A program made the position numbers and the translations under genes. Under the pieces are notes generated by a model, which had not been told where the DNA came from, ran no database searches, and saw only the letters and a program-made list of their open reading frames with translations. Shown here in pieces: positions 18,390 to 27,943 of a stretch of 64,000 nt of DNA (positions within the stretch are counted from its first letter, which is position 1; each line of letters starts with the position of its first letter). Source of the stretch: Asticcacaulis sp. MM231 (GTDB lineage: Bacteria; Pseudomonadota; Alphaproteobacteria; Caulobacterales; Caulobacteraceae); assembly GCF_964186625.1 (NCBI RefSeq), contig NZ_OZ075108.1, forward strand, positions 3,361,001 through 3,425,000, written 5' to 3'.

Positions 18390-19823
18390 ATGACCACTAA
18401 AGGCAATCTGATCAACGGCGAATGGGTCGTCATCGACAAGACCTTCAACGACATCAACCCTTCGGACACCAACGACATCGTCGGCACCTATTCGACAGCG
18501 GGTGAAGCCGAGGTCTCGGCCGCCATCGCCGCGGCGAAGGAAGCTTATCTGACCTGGCAGTTCTCGACGCCGCAACAGCGCTTCGATGTGCTCGACAACG
18601 CCGGCACCGAAATCCTCGCCCGCAAGGCCGAACTCGGCGCGCTGTTGTCGCGCGAAGAAGGCAAGACCCTGCCGGAAGGTATCGGCGAAGTCACCCGCGC
18701 CGGTCACATCTTCAAGTATTTTGCCGGTGAAGCCCTGCGCGCCCATGGCGAAGTGCTCGATTCCGTCCGTCCTGGCGTCAAGGTGGAAATCACCCGCGAG
18801 CCGGTCGGCGTCATTGGCCTGATCTGCCCGTGGAACTTCCCCATCGCCATCCCGGCCTGGAAGATGGCCCCGGCCATCGCTTTCGGCAACACGGTTGTCT
18901 GCAAGCCTGCCGAACTGACCCCCGCCTGTGCGTGGGAACTGGCCGACATCCTCAACCGCGCCGGCCTGCCCAAGGGCGTGCTGAACGTGGTCTTCGCCCG
19001 TGGCTCGGTCGCCGGCCCGCTGCTGATCGACGGCTGTGACGCCATCTCCTTCACCGGCTCCGTGCCCACCGGCACCCGCGTCCGTGATCAGGCCGTGGCC
19101 AAGGGCAAGCGCGTCCAGTGCGAAATGGGCGGCAAGAACCCCGTCGTCGTGCTCGATGACGCCGACCTCAACATCGCCGTCAATTCGGTGCTGAACTCGT
19201 CCTTCTTCTCCTCCGGTCACCGCTGCACGGCCTCGTCGCGCATCATCGTCACCGAAGGCATCGCCGACCAGTTCGTCGCCAAGCTTGCCGAAGCCGCCAA
19301 GGCCATCAAGGTCGGCGACAGCAGAGCTGACGGCGTCCAGATGGGCCCGATCGCTTCGCAGGAACAACTCACCATCGCCCGTGACGCGGTCGCCAAGGCC
19401 AAGGCTGAAGGCGGCGTGGTGCTCTCCGGCGGCGAAGACCTGACCTTTGGCACCCCCGGCTACTATTACGCCCCGACCCTGATCGACAAGACCACCCCGG
19501 ACATGTCGATCAACAAGGAAGAGGTCTTCGGACCGGTCGCCTCGGTCATCCGCGTCAAGGATCTCGAAGAAGCCATCAAGGTCGCCAACGACACCGAGTT
19601 CGGTCTGTCGGCAGGCATCTGCACCTCGTCGCTGAAGTCGGCCGAAACCTTCAAGCGCCGTTCGGAAGCCGGCATGGTCATGGTCAATCTGCCGACCGCC
19701 GGTGTTGACTACCACGTCCCGTTCGGTGGCCGTAAGGGTTCCAGCTTCGGCCCGCGCGAACAAGGCGCGTACGCCAAGGAATTCTACACCATCGTGAAGA
19801 CGGCTTATCAGTTCGCCGGCTAA
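18390..19823 (+). CDS. aldehyde dehydrogenase, 2-oxoglutarate-semialdehyde type
   Basis: 477 residues from ATG 18390, with CAGGAG eleven bases upstream. NAD(P)-ALDH motifs are in order: PWNFPIAIPAWKMAPAI, FTGSVPTGTRVRD, catalytic Glu in QCEMGGKNP, and nucleophile Cys in SSGHRCTASSR. The overall pattern matches alpha-ketoglutaric-semialdehyde dehydrogenases that end oxidative pentose, hexarate or hydroxyproline pathways. Stand-alone gene, so the pathway cannot be fixed from context. Confidence 0.88.
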   Translation: MTTKGNLINGEWVVIDKTFNDINPSDTNDIVGTYSTAGEAEVSAAIAAAKEAYLTWQFSTPQQRFDVLDNAGTEILARKAELGALLSREEGKTLPEGIGEVTRAGHIFKYFAGEALRAHGEVLDSVRPGVKVEITREPVGVIGLICPWNFPIAIPAWKMAPAIAFGNTVVCKPAELTPACAWELADILNRAGLPKGVLNVVFARGSVAGPLLIDGCDAISFTGSVPTGTRVRDQAVAKGKRVQCEMGGKNPVVVLDDADLNIAVNSVLNSSFFSSGHRCTASSRIIVTEGIADQFVAKLAEAAKAIKVGDSRADGVQMGPIASQEQLTIARDAVAKAKAEGGVVLSGGEDLTFGTPGYYYAPTLIDKTTPDMSINKEEVFGPVASVIRVKDLEEAIKVANDTEFGLSAGICTSSLKSAETFKRRSEAGMVMVNLPTAGVDYHVPFGGRKGSSFGPREQGAYAKEFYTIVKTAYQFAG

Positions 19824-19848
19824 ACCGTCCGAACACGGATAAAGTGAA

Positions 19849-19877
19849 AAGCGGCTCCGAAAGGGGCCGCTTTTTTA
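19849..19877 (+). terminator. intrinsic terminator of the aldehyde dehydrogenase gene
   Basis: AAGCGGCTCC-gaaa-GGGGCCGCTT hairpin followed by TTTTTATT, 25 bases after the stop. Confidence 0.85.
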
Positions 19878-20146
19878 TTGTTCGATTTTGAAAATAATTG
19901 TCGGCGCGTCACCAGAATGAGCAAGTAGCCAATACAGTTGCCTCTCCCACACATTTCGCACTATCAATTATCTCTTTCAAACATCAGAGAATATTCCCTC
20001 GACGGTTAAAAAACCTGGCCAATAAGGCAACATTACACCTCTTATTCCGCCATAGACCATCGAATCGAATGTTCGCATATCCCTGCCATCTTCACGCAAT
20101 TTAGGATACAGTAACCTACTTCCCATTCTCCAGAAAGGCTTGTCCC

Positions 20147-20551
20147 ATGTCCGCCTTCTTCCCGTGGTTAGACCCGAACAACTGGCCATCCATTGCGCCA
20201 GCCAATCTCAATCAGCCGATCCTGCCAGGCTGGTCGTTCTTCACCGTTAATGAAAGTAATTCCTCGGCGCCGGATACGGAACGTCGCATCGTTTCGCAGG
20301 ACTCCTACGGTCGCCAGATCGGCCGCCTGATGGACGTTGTCGACGTGCTGGTTAAGGAAGCCGAGAAGGTCAATCCAACGCTGAAGGATGACACCCGCGT
20401 TAAAGCCCTGGAAGAGCTAAAAGGCCGAATTGACCTCGCTAAACAGGCGGCTCAGGCGGCACGTCAGGATCGCTTAATCGAAGACCTTCTGGCTTTGAAA
20501 GACAAGGACAAGGATAGGTTTGCGGCCGTGATGGCCGCCGTCAGGCCGTAA
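20147..20551 (+). CDS. conserved hypothetical protein (PNNWPS...PILPGWSF)
   Basis: 134 residues with a ribosome site AGAAAGG before ATG 20147. The N-terminus SAFFPWLDPNNWPSIAP and the later QDSYGRQIGRLMDVVDVLV are features I associate with a small uncharacterised family in Caulobacterales. The C-terminal half is charged and helical, probably coiled coil (KALEELKGRIDLAKQAAQ). No signal peptide or membrane segment. The 266 bp upstream are unusually AT-rich and gene-free. Overlaps the end of the convergent GGDEF-EAL gene by 11 bp. Confidence 0.7.
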   Translation: MSAFFPWLDPNNWPSIAPANLNQPILPGWSFFTVNESNSSAPDTERRIVSQDSYGRQIGRLMDVVDVLVKEAEKVNPTLKDDTRVKALEELKGRIDLAKQAAQAARQDRLIEDLLALKDKDKDRFAAVMAAVRP

Positions 20552-22724
20552 GCTTGTCCGCGCTCGCTTTTTCGCACCACTCCAGCACCTCCGCAAGCGG
20601 TTTCGGGCGGCTGTAGTAAAAGCCCTGCAGGTACTGACAGCCGGCCAGTTTCAGCAGGCGCACATGGTCCTCCGTCTCGACGCCCTCGGCCGTCACCGAG
20701 ATATGCAGGGCCTGGGCGATAGCCACCGTGCCGGCCACAAGCGCGGCCGCCTGCGGATCGCGGTCCACCGTTCCCGCCAGAGACTTGTCGATCTTGATCT
20801 TGTCGAAGGCATAACGGCGCAGATAGCCGATGCTCGAATAACCGGTGCCGAAATCATCCAGCGCCATCGAAACCCCCAGCGCCTTGAGATTGGCGATGGC
20901 GGCGACAGCCCGCGCAGGATTTTCGATCAGGTAGCCTTCCGTCACTTCCAGCTCCAGCCGTTCCACCGGGAAACCTGTCTCTTCCAGCGTTTTTGCCACC
21001 TTGGCCTCAAGCTCCGGATCGCGGAACTGCGCCGGCGACAAGTTGACGCTCAGGCGCAAACCCGGCACGGCGCCGAGATCGAGACAGGCCTTCCGCAGCA
21101 CGAACTGGCCCAGCGGATGGATCAGGCCGCTGCACTCGGCGACATCGATAAACTGGTCCGGCATCATCGCCCCTTCGGGGCGTCGCGGCCAGCGCACCAG
21201 CGCCTCGACGCTGCTGATCACACCGCTGCGGGCCTCGACGATCGGCTGATAGACAACATCGAATTCGTCATTTTCCAGACCTTTACGAATACCATCCTCG
21301 ATCTCGGTCTTGCGCAGGCGCTCGGCATCGAGCGTGGCGTCGTAGAGGGTAATGCGGTTCTTGCCGGCGCTCTTGGACTCATACATCGCCATATCGGCAC
21401 GGCGGAACAGTTCCTCGCTACGCACCGCCTTGATATCCGCCGTGGCGACGCCGATACTGGCGCCAACCTGCAGACTGCGTTCGTCTATATGGACGGGCCG
21501 CGCGAAAAAATCGAGGACACTCTGGGCAAAATCCAGGGAGGGCTTCATGGCCTCGGACCCTGTCAGCACCATGGCGAATTCGTCACCGCCCATGCGCGCC
21601 AGCATGGCGCCGGGCGGCAGCTTGCTTTTCAGCATCGCCGCCACCATCACAATAAGCTTGTCACCGATGGCGTGACCGTAAATATCATTGACCTCCTTGA
21701 AGCCATCGAGATCGAGATAAACGACGGTCTTATAGACCGAAGACCCGCCGAATTCTGGATTTCTGCACCAGTTCGAACAGCGCCCGGCGATTGGGCAGGC
21801 CACTCAGGCCATCGGTCAGGGCCAGGGTCCGCGCCAGTTTCTCGCTCTTGGCCATTTTATAGAGGGCAAAAGCGCTGACCAAAACAAAGATCAGGATAAT
21901 CAGCGCCGTAACGCCCGCGACTTGGCGAATACTGCCGGACGCCGCACGCGCAGCCTCCTTGCCGGGCCGGCGCTCCGTCCAGGTCAGTTGGCCAATCTTG
22001 CCGGCCTCGCCACGCAAAGCATAAGCCGGCGCAACCTGTTCCGCCGCCGGGGCCAGACGCAAACCGGCCAGCCCAAAGGTCTCGCTCATCGCGCTGAGTT
22101 TGGCCGGTGTCAGGTGGCGCGTCATGACCAGATAACGCCGCACGGTGCCCAGATTGGCAATGCCGGAATCCGAACGCCGGATCAGGGTGATGGCGACCAG
22201 AGCCGGGCCTGAACGGGTTTTGGAAAAGCCTGTCACCACGCCCTTGCCGTCGCGCAACAGGGCGCCATTGTGCTCTACCTGCGCTTTGAAGTCCTTGCCG
22301 AAACGCTCCAGCCCGCCGCGCATATAGGCCTTGCCGCGCGATGCCCCCCACAGGATGCGGTATTGTTCATCAAGGATATAGACGCCGTCATAACCGTTGC
22401 GATCGCTGGCCTTGCCGCCCAGGTCGACCGCAGCCATTGCGTTTCAAGACCGCGGCCATAGATCTGTTCCTGACCACCGTTCCACACAGCATTGTCCAGC
22501 AGGGTTTCGGTCAGGCTGGCGGTCTGGGTCGTGAGGGCGGCCTGCGCCGTTTCCTGCGCCCGGTGGGTATCAATATCGTTGGTCTTCTCGGTGACGATCG
22601 CCAGCGACGTATGGAGCAGCACCATCACGGCCATCACCAGAACGATACCGGACACGAACACCAGCGTGAACAGGGTCCGCGCCTTAAGATTGACAACCCA
22701 TTGCAACAGCTTCTGCATGTGCAC
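20541..22724 (-). pseudogene. CHASE4-like sensor GGDEF-EAL protein, two apparent frameshifts
   Basis: Three overlapping frames together make one 727-residue protein. Frame 1 (22724 to about 22430): N-terminal membrane helix and start of a periplasmic CHASE4-like domain. Frame 2 (to about 21755): rest of that domain, second membrane helix and SGLPNRRALFELVQ, the start of GGDEF. Frame 3: LDLDGFKEVNDIYGH, an intact RMGGDEFAMV, then EAL (VYQPIVEARSGVISSVEALV, DDFGTGYSS). The protein would make or break cyclic di-GMP. One base missing near 22427 and one extra near 21750-21763 restore an exact multiple of three. It may be a real pseudogene or a sequence error. Confidence 0.8.
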
Positions 22725-22804
22725 CTATCCCTCAGAAGAGAGATAGTATGCTGTGCAAACGTGAATTTCTTACTTACAAGCGGTATGCGGGTATTTCAGG
22801 GTTT

Positions 22805-23287
22805 TCAGAGCTTGAGCACGTCGCCCTCGGGTGCCCCACGGCCCAGGCGGTCCGGCAGGGGCTGGCCTTCAGGAATGAACTCCATCGCCACAGAATTCAA
22901 ACAGTAACGCAGGCCGGTGGGCCTTGGGCCGTCTTCAAAGACATGGCCAAGGTGTGAATCGCAGCGGGCGCAGCGGATTTCGATCCGCGTCATGCCATGA
23001 GAGCGGTCGACAATGTTGCGGATGTGATCCTTGTCGATGCCTTGATAAAAGCTTGGCCAGCCGGAGCCCGAATGGAACTTGGCGTGGCTGTCGAAGAGCG
23101 GCAGGTCGCAGAGATTGCAGACATAGGCGCCCTCGTCTTCGTATTCATCGAACTTGCCGCAGAAGGCCGGTTCGGTGCCGGCATTGAGCAGGATCCGGCG
23201 GGCTTCCGGATCAAGCCGCGCGGCCAGTTGCTGCTTTTGCTCTGCCGTGGGCGGGGTGAGGTCGAAACCGAGCGAAGATTTGGTCAT
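22805..23287 (-). CDS. msrB: peptide-methionine (R)-S-oxide reductase
   Basis: 160 residues. Two Zn CxxC pairs (CNLC, CARC), substrate motif FHSGSGWPSF, and catalytic Cys in RYCLNS are all present. It repairs oxidised Met residues in the cytoplasm. It lies 46 bp after the pseH-like gene on the same strand, so it may be read through from that operon, but functionally it looks separate. Confidence 0.95.
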   Translation of the reverse strand: MTKSSLGFDLTPPTAEQKQQLAARLDPEARRILLNAGTEPAFCGKFDEYEDEGAYVCNLCDLPLFDSHAKFHSGSGWPSFYQGIDKDHIRNIVDRSHGMTRIEIRCARCDSHLGHVFEDGPRPTGLRYCLNSVAMEFIPEGQPLPDRLGRGAPEGDVLKL

Positions 23288-23333
23288 CCAGACTTACCTT
23301 TCTTCTCCCGTCCTTTTACAGGTGGGAGGAAAC

Positions 23334-23906
23334 TTACTGCTCCCTATATACGGTCTCCTCGCCCCACCAGTTATCCTTGTGCGGAAATTTTTTGCGAAAA
23401 TCCGCCCAGTGCGCCGCCGACAGCTCGAAAATATGCAGGTCGTGGCGCACGCCGTCCTTCAGGGCGTGATCCTTCAACACACCGACATGGCGATAGCCGT
23501 TAAACTGCTGAAGGCGCACGGTGCGCTCGTTCCAGGCCACGACATGGTTGACGATCTTGTGCAGCCCCATCGTGACGAAGGCATGGTTGAGCGTGCCAAC
23601 GAAGTTATAGATGGTCAGTTCTTTGGGCGCGGCCGCATCACCGACATAGACCCCGATTTCCCCAATGCCGGAAGCCCGGTCGGTGACGGTAATCGACGCA
23701 TAGCCGACGTCGCGGCCTTCGATCTGGATAATACAGTGCTGATAATCGTCACGCGCGTTGCAGCGCTCGATCCAGGCTTTCTGGCGCTCGATATCGTAGG
23801 GCACATCGGTCAGCATATATTGCGTGATATGCGGCGCGGTGCGCCAGTCGAGCAGCATCTGGGCGTCATCGGGTGTGATACGGCGGTAGCTGAGAAAACT
23901 ATACAT
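23334..23906 (-). CDS. pseH: GNAT acetyltransferase, PseH-like
   Basis: 190 residues from ATG 23906, overlapping the pseG stop by eight bases. GNAT fold with YRRITPDDAQMLLDWRTAPH at the N-terminus, as in PseH/FlmH, and the acyl-CoA region around NHAFVTMGLHKIVNHV. PseH N-acylates UDP-4-amino-4,6-dideoxy-AltNAc, the third step of pseudaminic acid synthesis. Position next to pseG supports this. Given the acyl-ACP genes upstream in the same operon, the acyl group may be something other than acetyl. Confidence 0.8.
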   Translation of the reverse strand: MYSFLSYRRITPDDAQMLLDWRTAPHITQYMLTDVPYDIERQKAWIERCNARDDYQHCIIQIEGRDVGYASITVTDRASGIGEIGVYVGDAAAPKELTIYNFVGTLNHAFVTMGLHKIVNHVVAWNERTVRLQQFNGYRHVGVLKDHALKDGVRHDLHIFELSAAHWADFRKKFPHKDNWWGEETVYREQ

Positions 23907-24888
23907 GGCGCAAGGCCTCCACAATTCGGCGCGGCCCTTCACCATCGACCACGGCATGAGCGTTACGGGCGATCTCGGCCAGACGCGCCGGGTCATCCAG
24001 CAGCGCCTTGACCTGCGCACCGAGATCATCGGGTAGTCCGGCGCGCGCATCGATTACCGGATAGGGGCAGGCCTTCAGCGCCGCGGCCTGATTGTCATAG
24101 ACCACCAGAACCAGCGCCGGCAGGCCCATGGCCGCCACCTCGCCGACACTCCCGCCCGCCGCCGTGATCACCAGGGCGCTGCCAGCCAAAACCCTTGCTA
24201 CACTTGGGGGAGACGCGTAGAGGCGATATCGTTCTAACTTTTGTTCTAATTTTGTTAGATCGTTTGTATGAACATTGGCGGGACCCGCGATTGTCCTCAC
24301 GTGGACACTTTCTATGTTTCGATAGATCCCTTCTATACAAAGGCTTGTGAGCTGTGAAGGGTCGCTGCCGCCAAACATGATGGTGACAAACGGTGCCTCC
24401 GCGCTAACCGGACAGGCTTGGGTGAACTCTTTGCGGATCAGGGCATAGTCAGGACCGAGCCTTAGCCTTGCGCGTGTTTTTCGCTTGTAATCCGCCGGTT
24501 TCGCCGCCTGCGCCGGATTGATCAGCAGGTCGCAATCGAAGCGTTCGAGCACATTGAGATCATCCACGACGGCTACACGCACGGCCTGGCTTTGCAGGGC
24601 GATATAGTCCTCAGTAGCGGCATAGCCATCGATCAGCAGCCAATCCTTGCGCGTCAAATCCAGTGCCGCCATACCCATGAAATCGGCGGCGCTGCCCAAA
24701 GAACCATCGATGCGCACACCTTTGGCGCCGATCTCTTCCAGCCGCGCCATGACCGCCTCACCCAGTTCATTGAGCAGGAAGGTGACCTCGATGCCTTGGG
24801 CTCGTGCTTCTTCGGCAATGGCGAAACAGCGCATGAAATGGCCAAGGCCGATCTGGGTCGAGGCTTCGGTGCGAATAAACAGCCGCAT
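23899..24888 (-). CDS. pseG: UDP-2,4-diacetamido-2,4,6-trideoxy-altropyranose hydrolase
   Basis: 329 residues from ATG 24888, which overlaps the KAS III stop (ATGA). GT-B-type fold with the general-base loop RTEASTQIGLGHFMRC and a UDP-binding C-terminal half (ITAAGGSVGEVAAMGLPALV). PseG removes UDP to release the 2,4-diacylamino sugar that PseI condenses with PEP. Family assignment is good; the exact sugar isomer is inferred from the neighbouring pse genes. Confidence 0.88.
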   Translation of the reverse strand: MRLFIRTEASTQIGLGHFMRCFAIAEEARAQGIEVTFLLNELGEAVMARLEEIGAKGVRIDGSLGSAADFMGMAALDLTRKDWLLIDGYAATEDYIALQSQAVRVAVVDDLNVLERFDCDLLINPAQAAKPADYKRKTRARLRLGPDYALIRKEFTQACPVSAEAPFVTIMFGGSDPSQLTSLCIEGIYRNIESVHVRTIAGPANVHTNDLTKLEQKLERYRLYASPPSVARVLAGSALVITAAGGSVGEVAAMGLPALVLVVYDNQAAALKACPYPVIDARAGLPDDLGAQVKALLDDPARLAEIARNAHAVVDGEGPRRIVEALRHV

Positions 24889-25892
24889 CAGGCCACCCGG
24901 ATGATATCGTGACAGAGCGGCGCCTCGGTTTGCCACACCGCCGTCGACCAGGACCAGCCAACGCCGAAACCGCACAACAGCAAGGTGAGCTGCGGGGCCG
25001 CGGCCACCTTGCTCAGATGATCGCACAGCGCCAAAGGGATCGAGGTCGATGTGGTATTGCCGAAATCACGCACGGCATAAACCAGTTGGTCCTCGCGCGC
25101 CTTAATCTTCTGGCCGAGCGTTTTCAGCATTATGGCGTTCGCCTGATGCAGCACCACGTAGTCCATATCGCCCATGGTCTTGCCGGCCTCATGGAGCGCG
25201 CGTTCAATCGAAGGCGCCACCTGCTTGAGCGAGAACGCCATGACCTGTGTGCCGTCCATGAAGAGTTCCGGCGCGCCAGGCTCAGCCAGACCGCCGGTTT
25301 TTGAGATCAGATAGGGCGCACCGGAGCCATCGGAACCCAGGTCAAACGCGATCTGTCCGTGCTCGGAAAGTTCGAGCGCCGTCACCGCCACGGCGTCACC
25401 AAACAAAGGCGCCAGCGCACGATTCAACTCCGAAATCATATGCGAGGTAATATCGCCCGTCACCAGAAGCGCGCGCCGGATGTTGCCGGACTGCATCATC
25501 GCGTGGGCGACCGAAAGCCCGTAGACATAGCCGGAACAGCCCAGGCTGATATCGAAAGCCGCGGTCGATTTGGCCAATCCCAACCTGTTTTGCAGCAAGC
25601 TGGCGGTGCCGGGCAGCGGATAATCGGGCGTTTGAGTCACCACGATCAGCAGATCGATGCTGTCCGGCGTCCAGCCCAGCCTTTCCAGCAGCACCACAGC
25701 CGCGGCCTCACCCAACTGGCTGACCGTATGACGATCAGCGACCGGACGGCGCTCGATGCCCGTGGCGGCCATGATCTTGGCCATGGTTTCGGCGCCAAAA
25801 CTGGCCGCCAGGTCGGCGTTCTCGCTGACAGCCTCCGGCATTGCGGTAACGATCCCGCACAGTTTCGGGGCTCTGGCTGTGAAACTGACCAT
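24888..25892 (-). CDS. 3-oxoacyl-ACP synthase III (KAS III) homologue 1
   Basis: 334 residues with the complete Cys119 (DISLGCSGYVYGL), His249 (VLHQANAIM), Asn279 (DFGNTTSTSIP) triad. KAS III enzymes condense a primer acyl-CoA or acyl-ACP with malonyl-ACP. It is embedded by ATGA overlaps between an SDR gene and pseG, so it belongs to the acyl-modification operon rather than to general fatty-acid synthesis. Substrate unknown. Confidence 0.88.
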   Translation of the reverse strand: MVSFTARAPKLCGIVTAMPEAVSENADLAASFGAETMAKIMAATGIERRPVADRHTVSQLGEAAAVVLLERLGWTPDSIDLLIVVTQTPDYPLPGTASLLQNRLGLAKSTAAFDISLGCSGYVYGLSVAHAMMQSGNIRRALLVTGDITSHMISELNRALAPLFGDAVAVTALELSEHGQIAFDLGSDGSGAPYLISKTGGLAEPGAPELFMDGTQVMAFSLKQVAPSIERALHEAGKTMGDMDYVVLHQANAIMLKTLGQKIKAREDQLVYAVRDFGNTTSTSIPLALCDHLSKVAAAPQLTLLLCGFGVGWSWSTAVWQTEAPLCHDIIRVA

Positions 25893-26638
25893 CAGGACGT
25901 GAGTCCCCCGTCAACCACCAGGGTTTGCCCCGTGATAAAGCCGGCCTCTTCGGACAGCAGGAAGCGCACCAGATGAACGATATCGGCCAGCTCGCACAAC
26001 CGGCCAAGGGGGGTGCGGCGGACAATCTGGTCGAGTTGCCGGTCGTCCAGACCTTCGGACAGCGCCGTCTTCATATAGCCCGGCGCTACCGAATTGACCG
26101 TGATGCCGATGCGTCCGACCTCACGCGACAAGGCGCGGGAAAAGCCATCCAGGCCAGCCTTGGACGCCGCGTAGGCGCTCAGGCCCGTGTAGCCGCGCAG
26201 GCCCGTGATCGAGGAAATATTGATGATGCGACCGGGTTTGCGAGTCTTCATCATGCGCCGCAGGGCTGACCGCGCCAGACAGATCGCGCCGGTCAGATTG
26301 ACCTGCAGGACGCGCTCTATGTCGCTGACCGGCAGGGTGGACAGGATGCCTTCGACCGACATGCCGGCATTATTGACCACGCCCCATAGGCGCTGACCGT
26401 CAAAGGCCGCGACCGCGCTGCTGACAAAGGCCTCGATGGCTGTTGTATCGGCCATATCGACCGCCTGCCAGACGAACTTGCCACCATGGACATCCTTCAG
26501 CGCCTGCAAATCCTCGCCAAAGGTGGTGCTGCAACCGGCCACGCCATAGCCCTGCGCCAGCAGGTCGCGAGCCAGCGCCAGACCCAGGCCCCGGCTGACG
26601 CCGCTGACGATCAGCCATTTGTGCGGAAGCTCATTCAT
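25892..26638 (-). CDS. short-chain dehydrogenase (FabG-like) 1
   Basis: 248 residues of classical SDR: NAD(P) loop SGVSRGLGLALA, NNAG, catalytic Ser in INISSITG and YAASK. The C-terminal FITGQTLVVDGGL is typical of FabG-type 3-oxoacyl-ACP reductases. Overlaps both neighbours by four bases. The likely role is to reduce the beta-keto product of the adjacent KAS III to a 3-hydroxyacyl-ACP. Confidence 0.85.
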   Translation of the reverse strand: MNELPHKWLIVSGVSRGLGLALARDLLAQGYGVAGCSTTFGEDLQALKDVHGGKFVWQAVDMADTTAIEAFVSSAVAAFDGQRLWGVVNNAGMSVEGILSTLPVSDIERVLQVNLTGAICLARSALRRMMKTRKPGRIINISSITGLRGYTGLSAYAASKAGLDGFSRALSREVGRIGITVNSVAPGYMKTALSEGLDDRQLDQIVRRTPLGRLCELADIVHLVRFLLSEEAGFITGQTLVVDGGLTS

Positions 26639-27705
26639 ACGGACCTCGATTTCTTGCCGGTGGCGCTGATATCGAGCGCGTCGACATAGCGCAGGCTGAC
26701 CGGACGCTGCGCACGCGGCAGCCCCTGCAAGTGTGCCTTGATTTGCGCTTCATCAAAACCGGAATCTGGCTTGAGCACGATATCCGCCACCAGCACATGA
26801 CCTGTGATGGGATTAGGCCTCGCTGAAACGCGCACATCTTGTATGAACGAAAGTTCTAACAGGCATGATTCCACCGCTTCCGGATAGACCTTGACACCGC
26901 CCACATTGACCATGGCGTCGCGGCGCCCCCTGAAGAGAACACGATTTGGCGTCAGTTCGACAATATCGCCGGTATCGAGCCCTTTCACTTCGAGCGTTTC
27001 CTGTTCGGTGACGGACAGATCATCGTTCAGCCAGTCGCGCGGAAAACCGGCCAGACCGTCCTGTACCGAAAAGACGGTGCCGGCCTCGGTCGTGGCGTAG
27101 ATATGACGCAGATGTGCCTGCGGGAAGCGCGCTTTCACAGCATCCAGCAGGGTCTGATCGGCCGCCTCACCGCCCAGGGTCACGCTTTTGAGGGGCAGCG
27201 ATCGGTCACCGAGCGCCATGAGGAAGGCGCGCCAGAAGGTCGGCGTGCCGGAGATATGCGTGGCCTGTTCCGCCACCGCCAGATCGGCCAGATCGGCTAT
27301 GCTGGCACCATGGCCCGGTGCGATCAGGATATGGCCACCGGCCATAGCGGTGAGGATCACCTGAAGGCCGGCAAAACTTCCCGGATGAAAGGTCAGGAGC
27401 CAGCGCGCCCTGTCACCACCGGCCCTGATCCGTGCTTTCAGACGGTCGCGGCTATGCCCCACCCATTTCGGCGCGCCGGTCGTACCGGACGTCTGCAGCC
27501 ACACCTTATCCTCGGCGACTTGCGGCAACGGCACCGAGGCGTCGCGCACCACGAAAACATCGCCGGTTCCCAGAAGCGCAGCGACCACACCCTTTACACC
27601 CGTTTTCGCAACCTCGACGACCGACTCGCCATCCGGGCGTAAATCGTCGCTCGAAAGCGTATGATCACCTTCGATCAGGGTGAAACCGGGGTTCAGGGCG
27701 TCCAT
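26635..27705 (-). CDS. short AMP-dependent acyl ligase (acyl-ACP/CoA synthetase-like)
   Basis: 356 residues from ATG 27705. ANL-superfamily motifs: P-loop LQTSGTTGAPKWVG (about 70-84), YATTEAG, LFRGRRDAMVNVGGVKVYP and a C-terminal Lys in SATGKKSRSV. Usual members have about 500 residues with 150 or more before the P-loop; here only about 70 precede it, so the N-terminal subdomain is much reduced. Directly follows the ACP gene, so it may load a free acid on that carrier. Another possibility is a CoA ligase. Confidence 0.8.
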   Translation of the reverse strand: MDALNPGFTLIEGDHTLSSDDLRPDGESVVEVAKTGVKGVVAALLGTGDVFVVRDASVPLPQVAEDKVWLQTSGTTGAPKWVGHSRDRLKARIRAGGDRARWLLTFHPGSFAGLQVILTAMAGGHILIAPGHGASIADLADLAVAEQATHISGTPTFWRAFLMALGDRSLPLKSVTLGGEAADQTLLDAVKARFPQAHLRHIYATTEAGTVFSVQDGLAGFPRDWLNDDLSVTEQETLEVKGLDTGDIVELTPNRVLFRGRRDAMVNVGGVKVYPEAVESCLLELSFIQDVRVSARPNPITGHVLVADIVLKPDSGFDEAQIKAHLQGLPRAQRPVSLRYVDALDISATGKKSRSV

Positions 27706-27706
27706 T

Positions 27707-27943
27707 TCAGCCGCCAAACAGTGCGGCAAGTTCCCCTGCCGTATGGAACAGCACAAAGCCGTTGGCGAAGGGCGTCAGGCCGGTTTTTTCTTCCAAAGTC
27801 ACCACAAGCGTCGCCAGATCGAGGCTGTCGATATCATAGGGACCATTGAGCAGCGGCGTATCGGCGTTGATCTCGCCGGTCTGCGCGCCCTTATCATGCA
27901 GGAGCGTGCGAAGGTCTTCACGGATCATGTCGAGGGCAGTCAT
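27707..27943 (-). CDS. acyl carrier protein 1
   Basis: 78 residues, acidic and helical, with the phosphopantetheine Ser in DIDSLDLATLV. Start ATG 27943 overlaps the hydrolase stop (TAATG). A long upstream extension of the frame is a read of the hydrolase gene. It lies between a hydrolase and an acyl ligase, so it is probably the dedicated carrier for the pathway. Confidence 0.85.
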   Translation of the reverse strand: MTALDMIREDLRTLLHDKGAQTGEINADTPLLNGPYDIDSLDLATLVVTLEEKTGLTPFANGFVLFHTAGELAALFGG

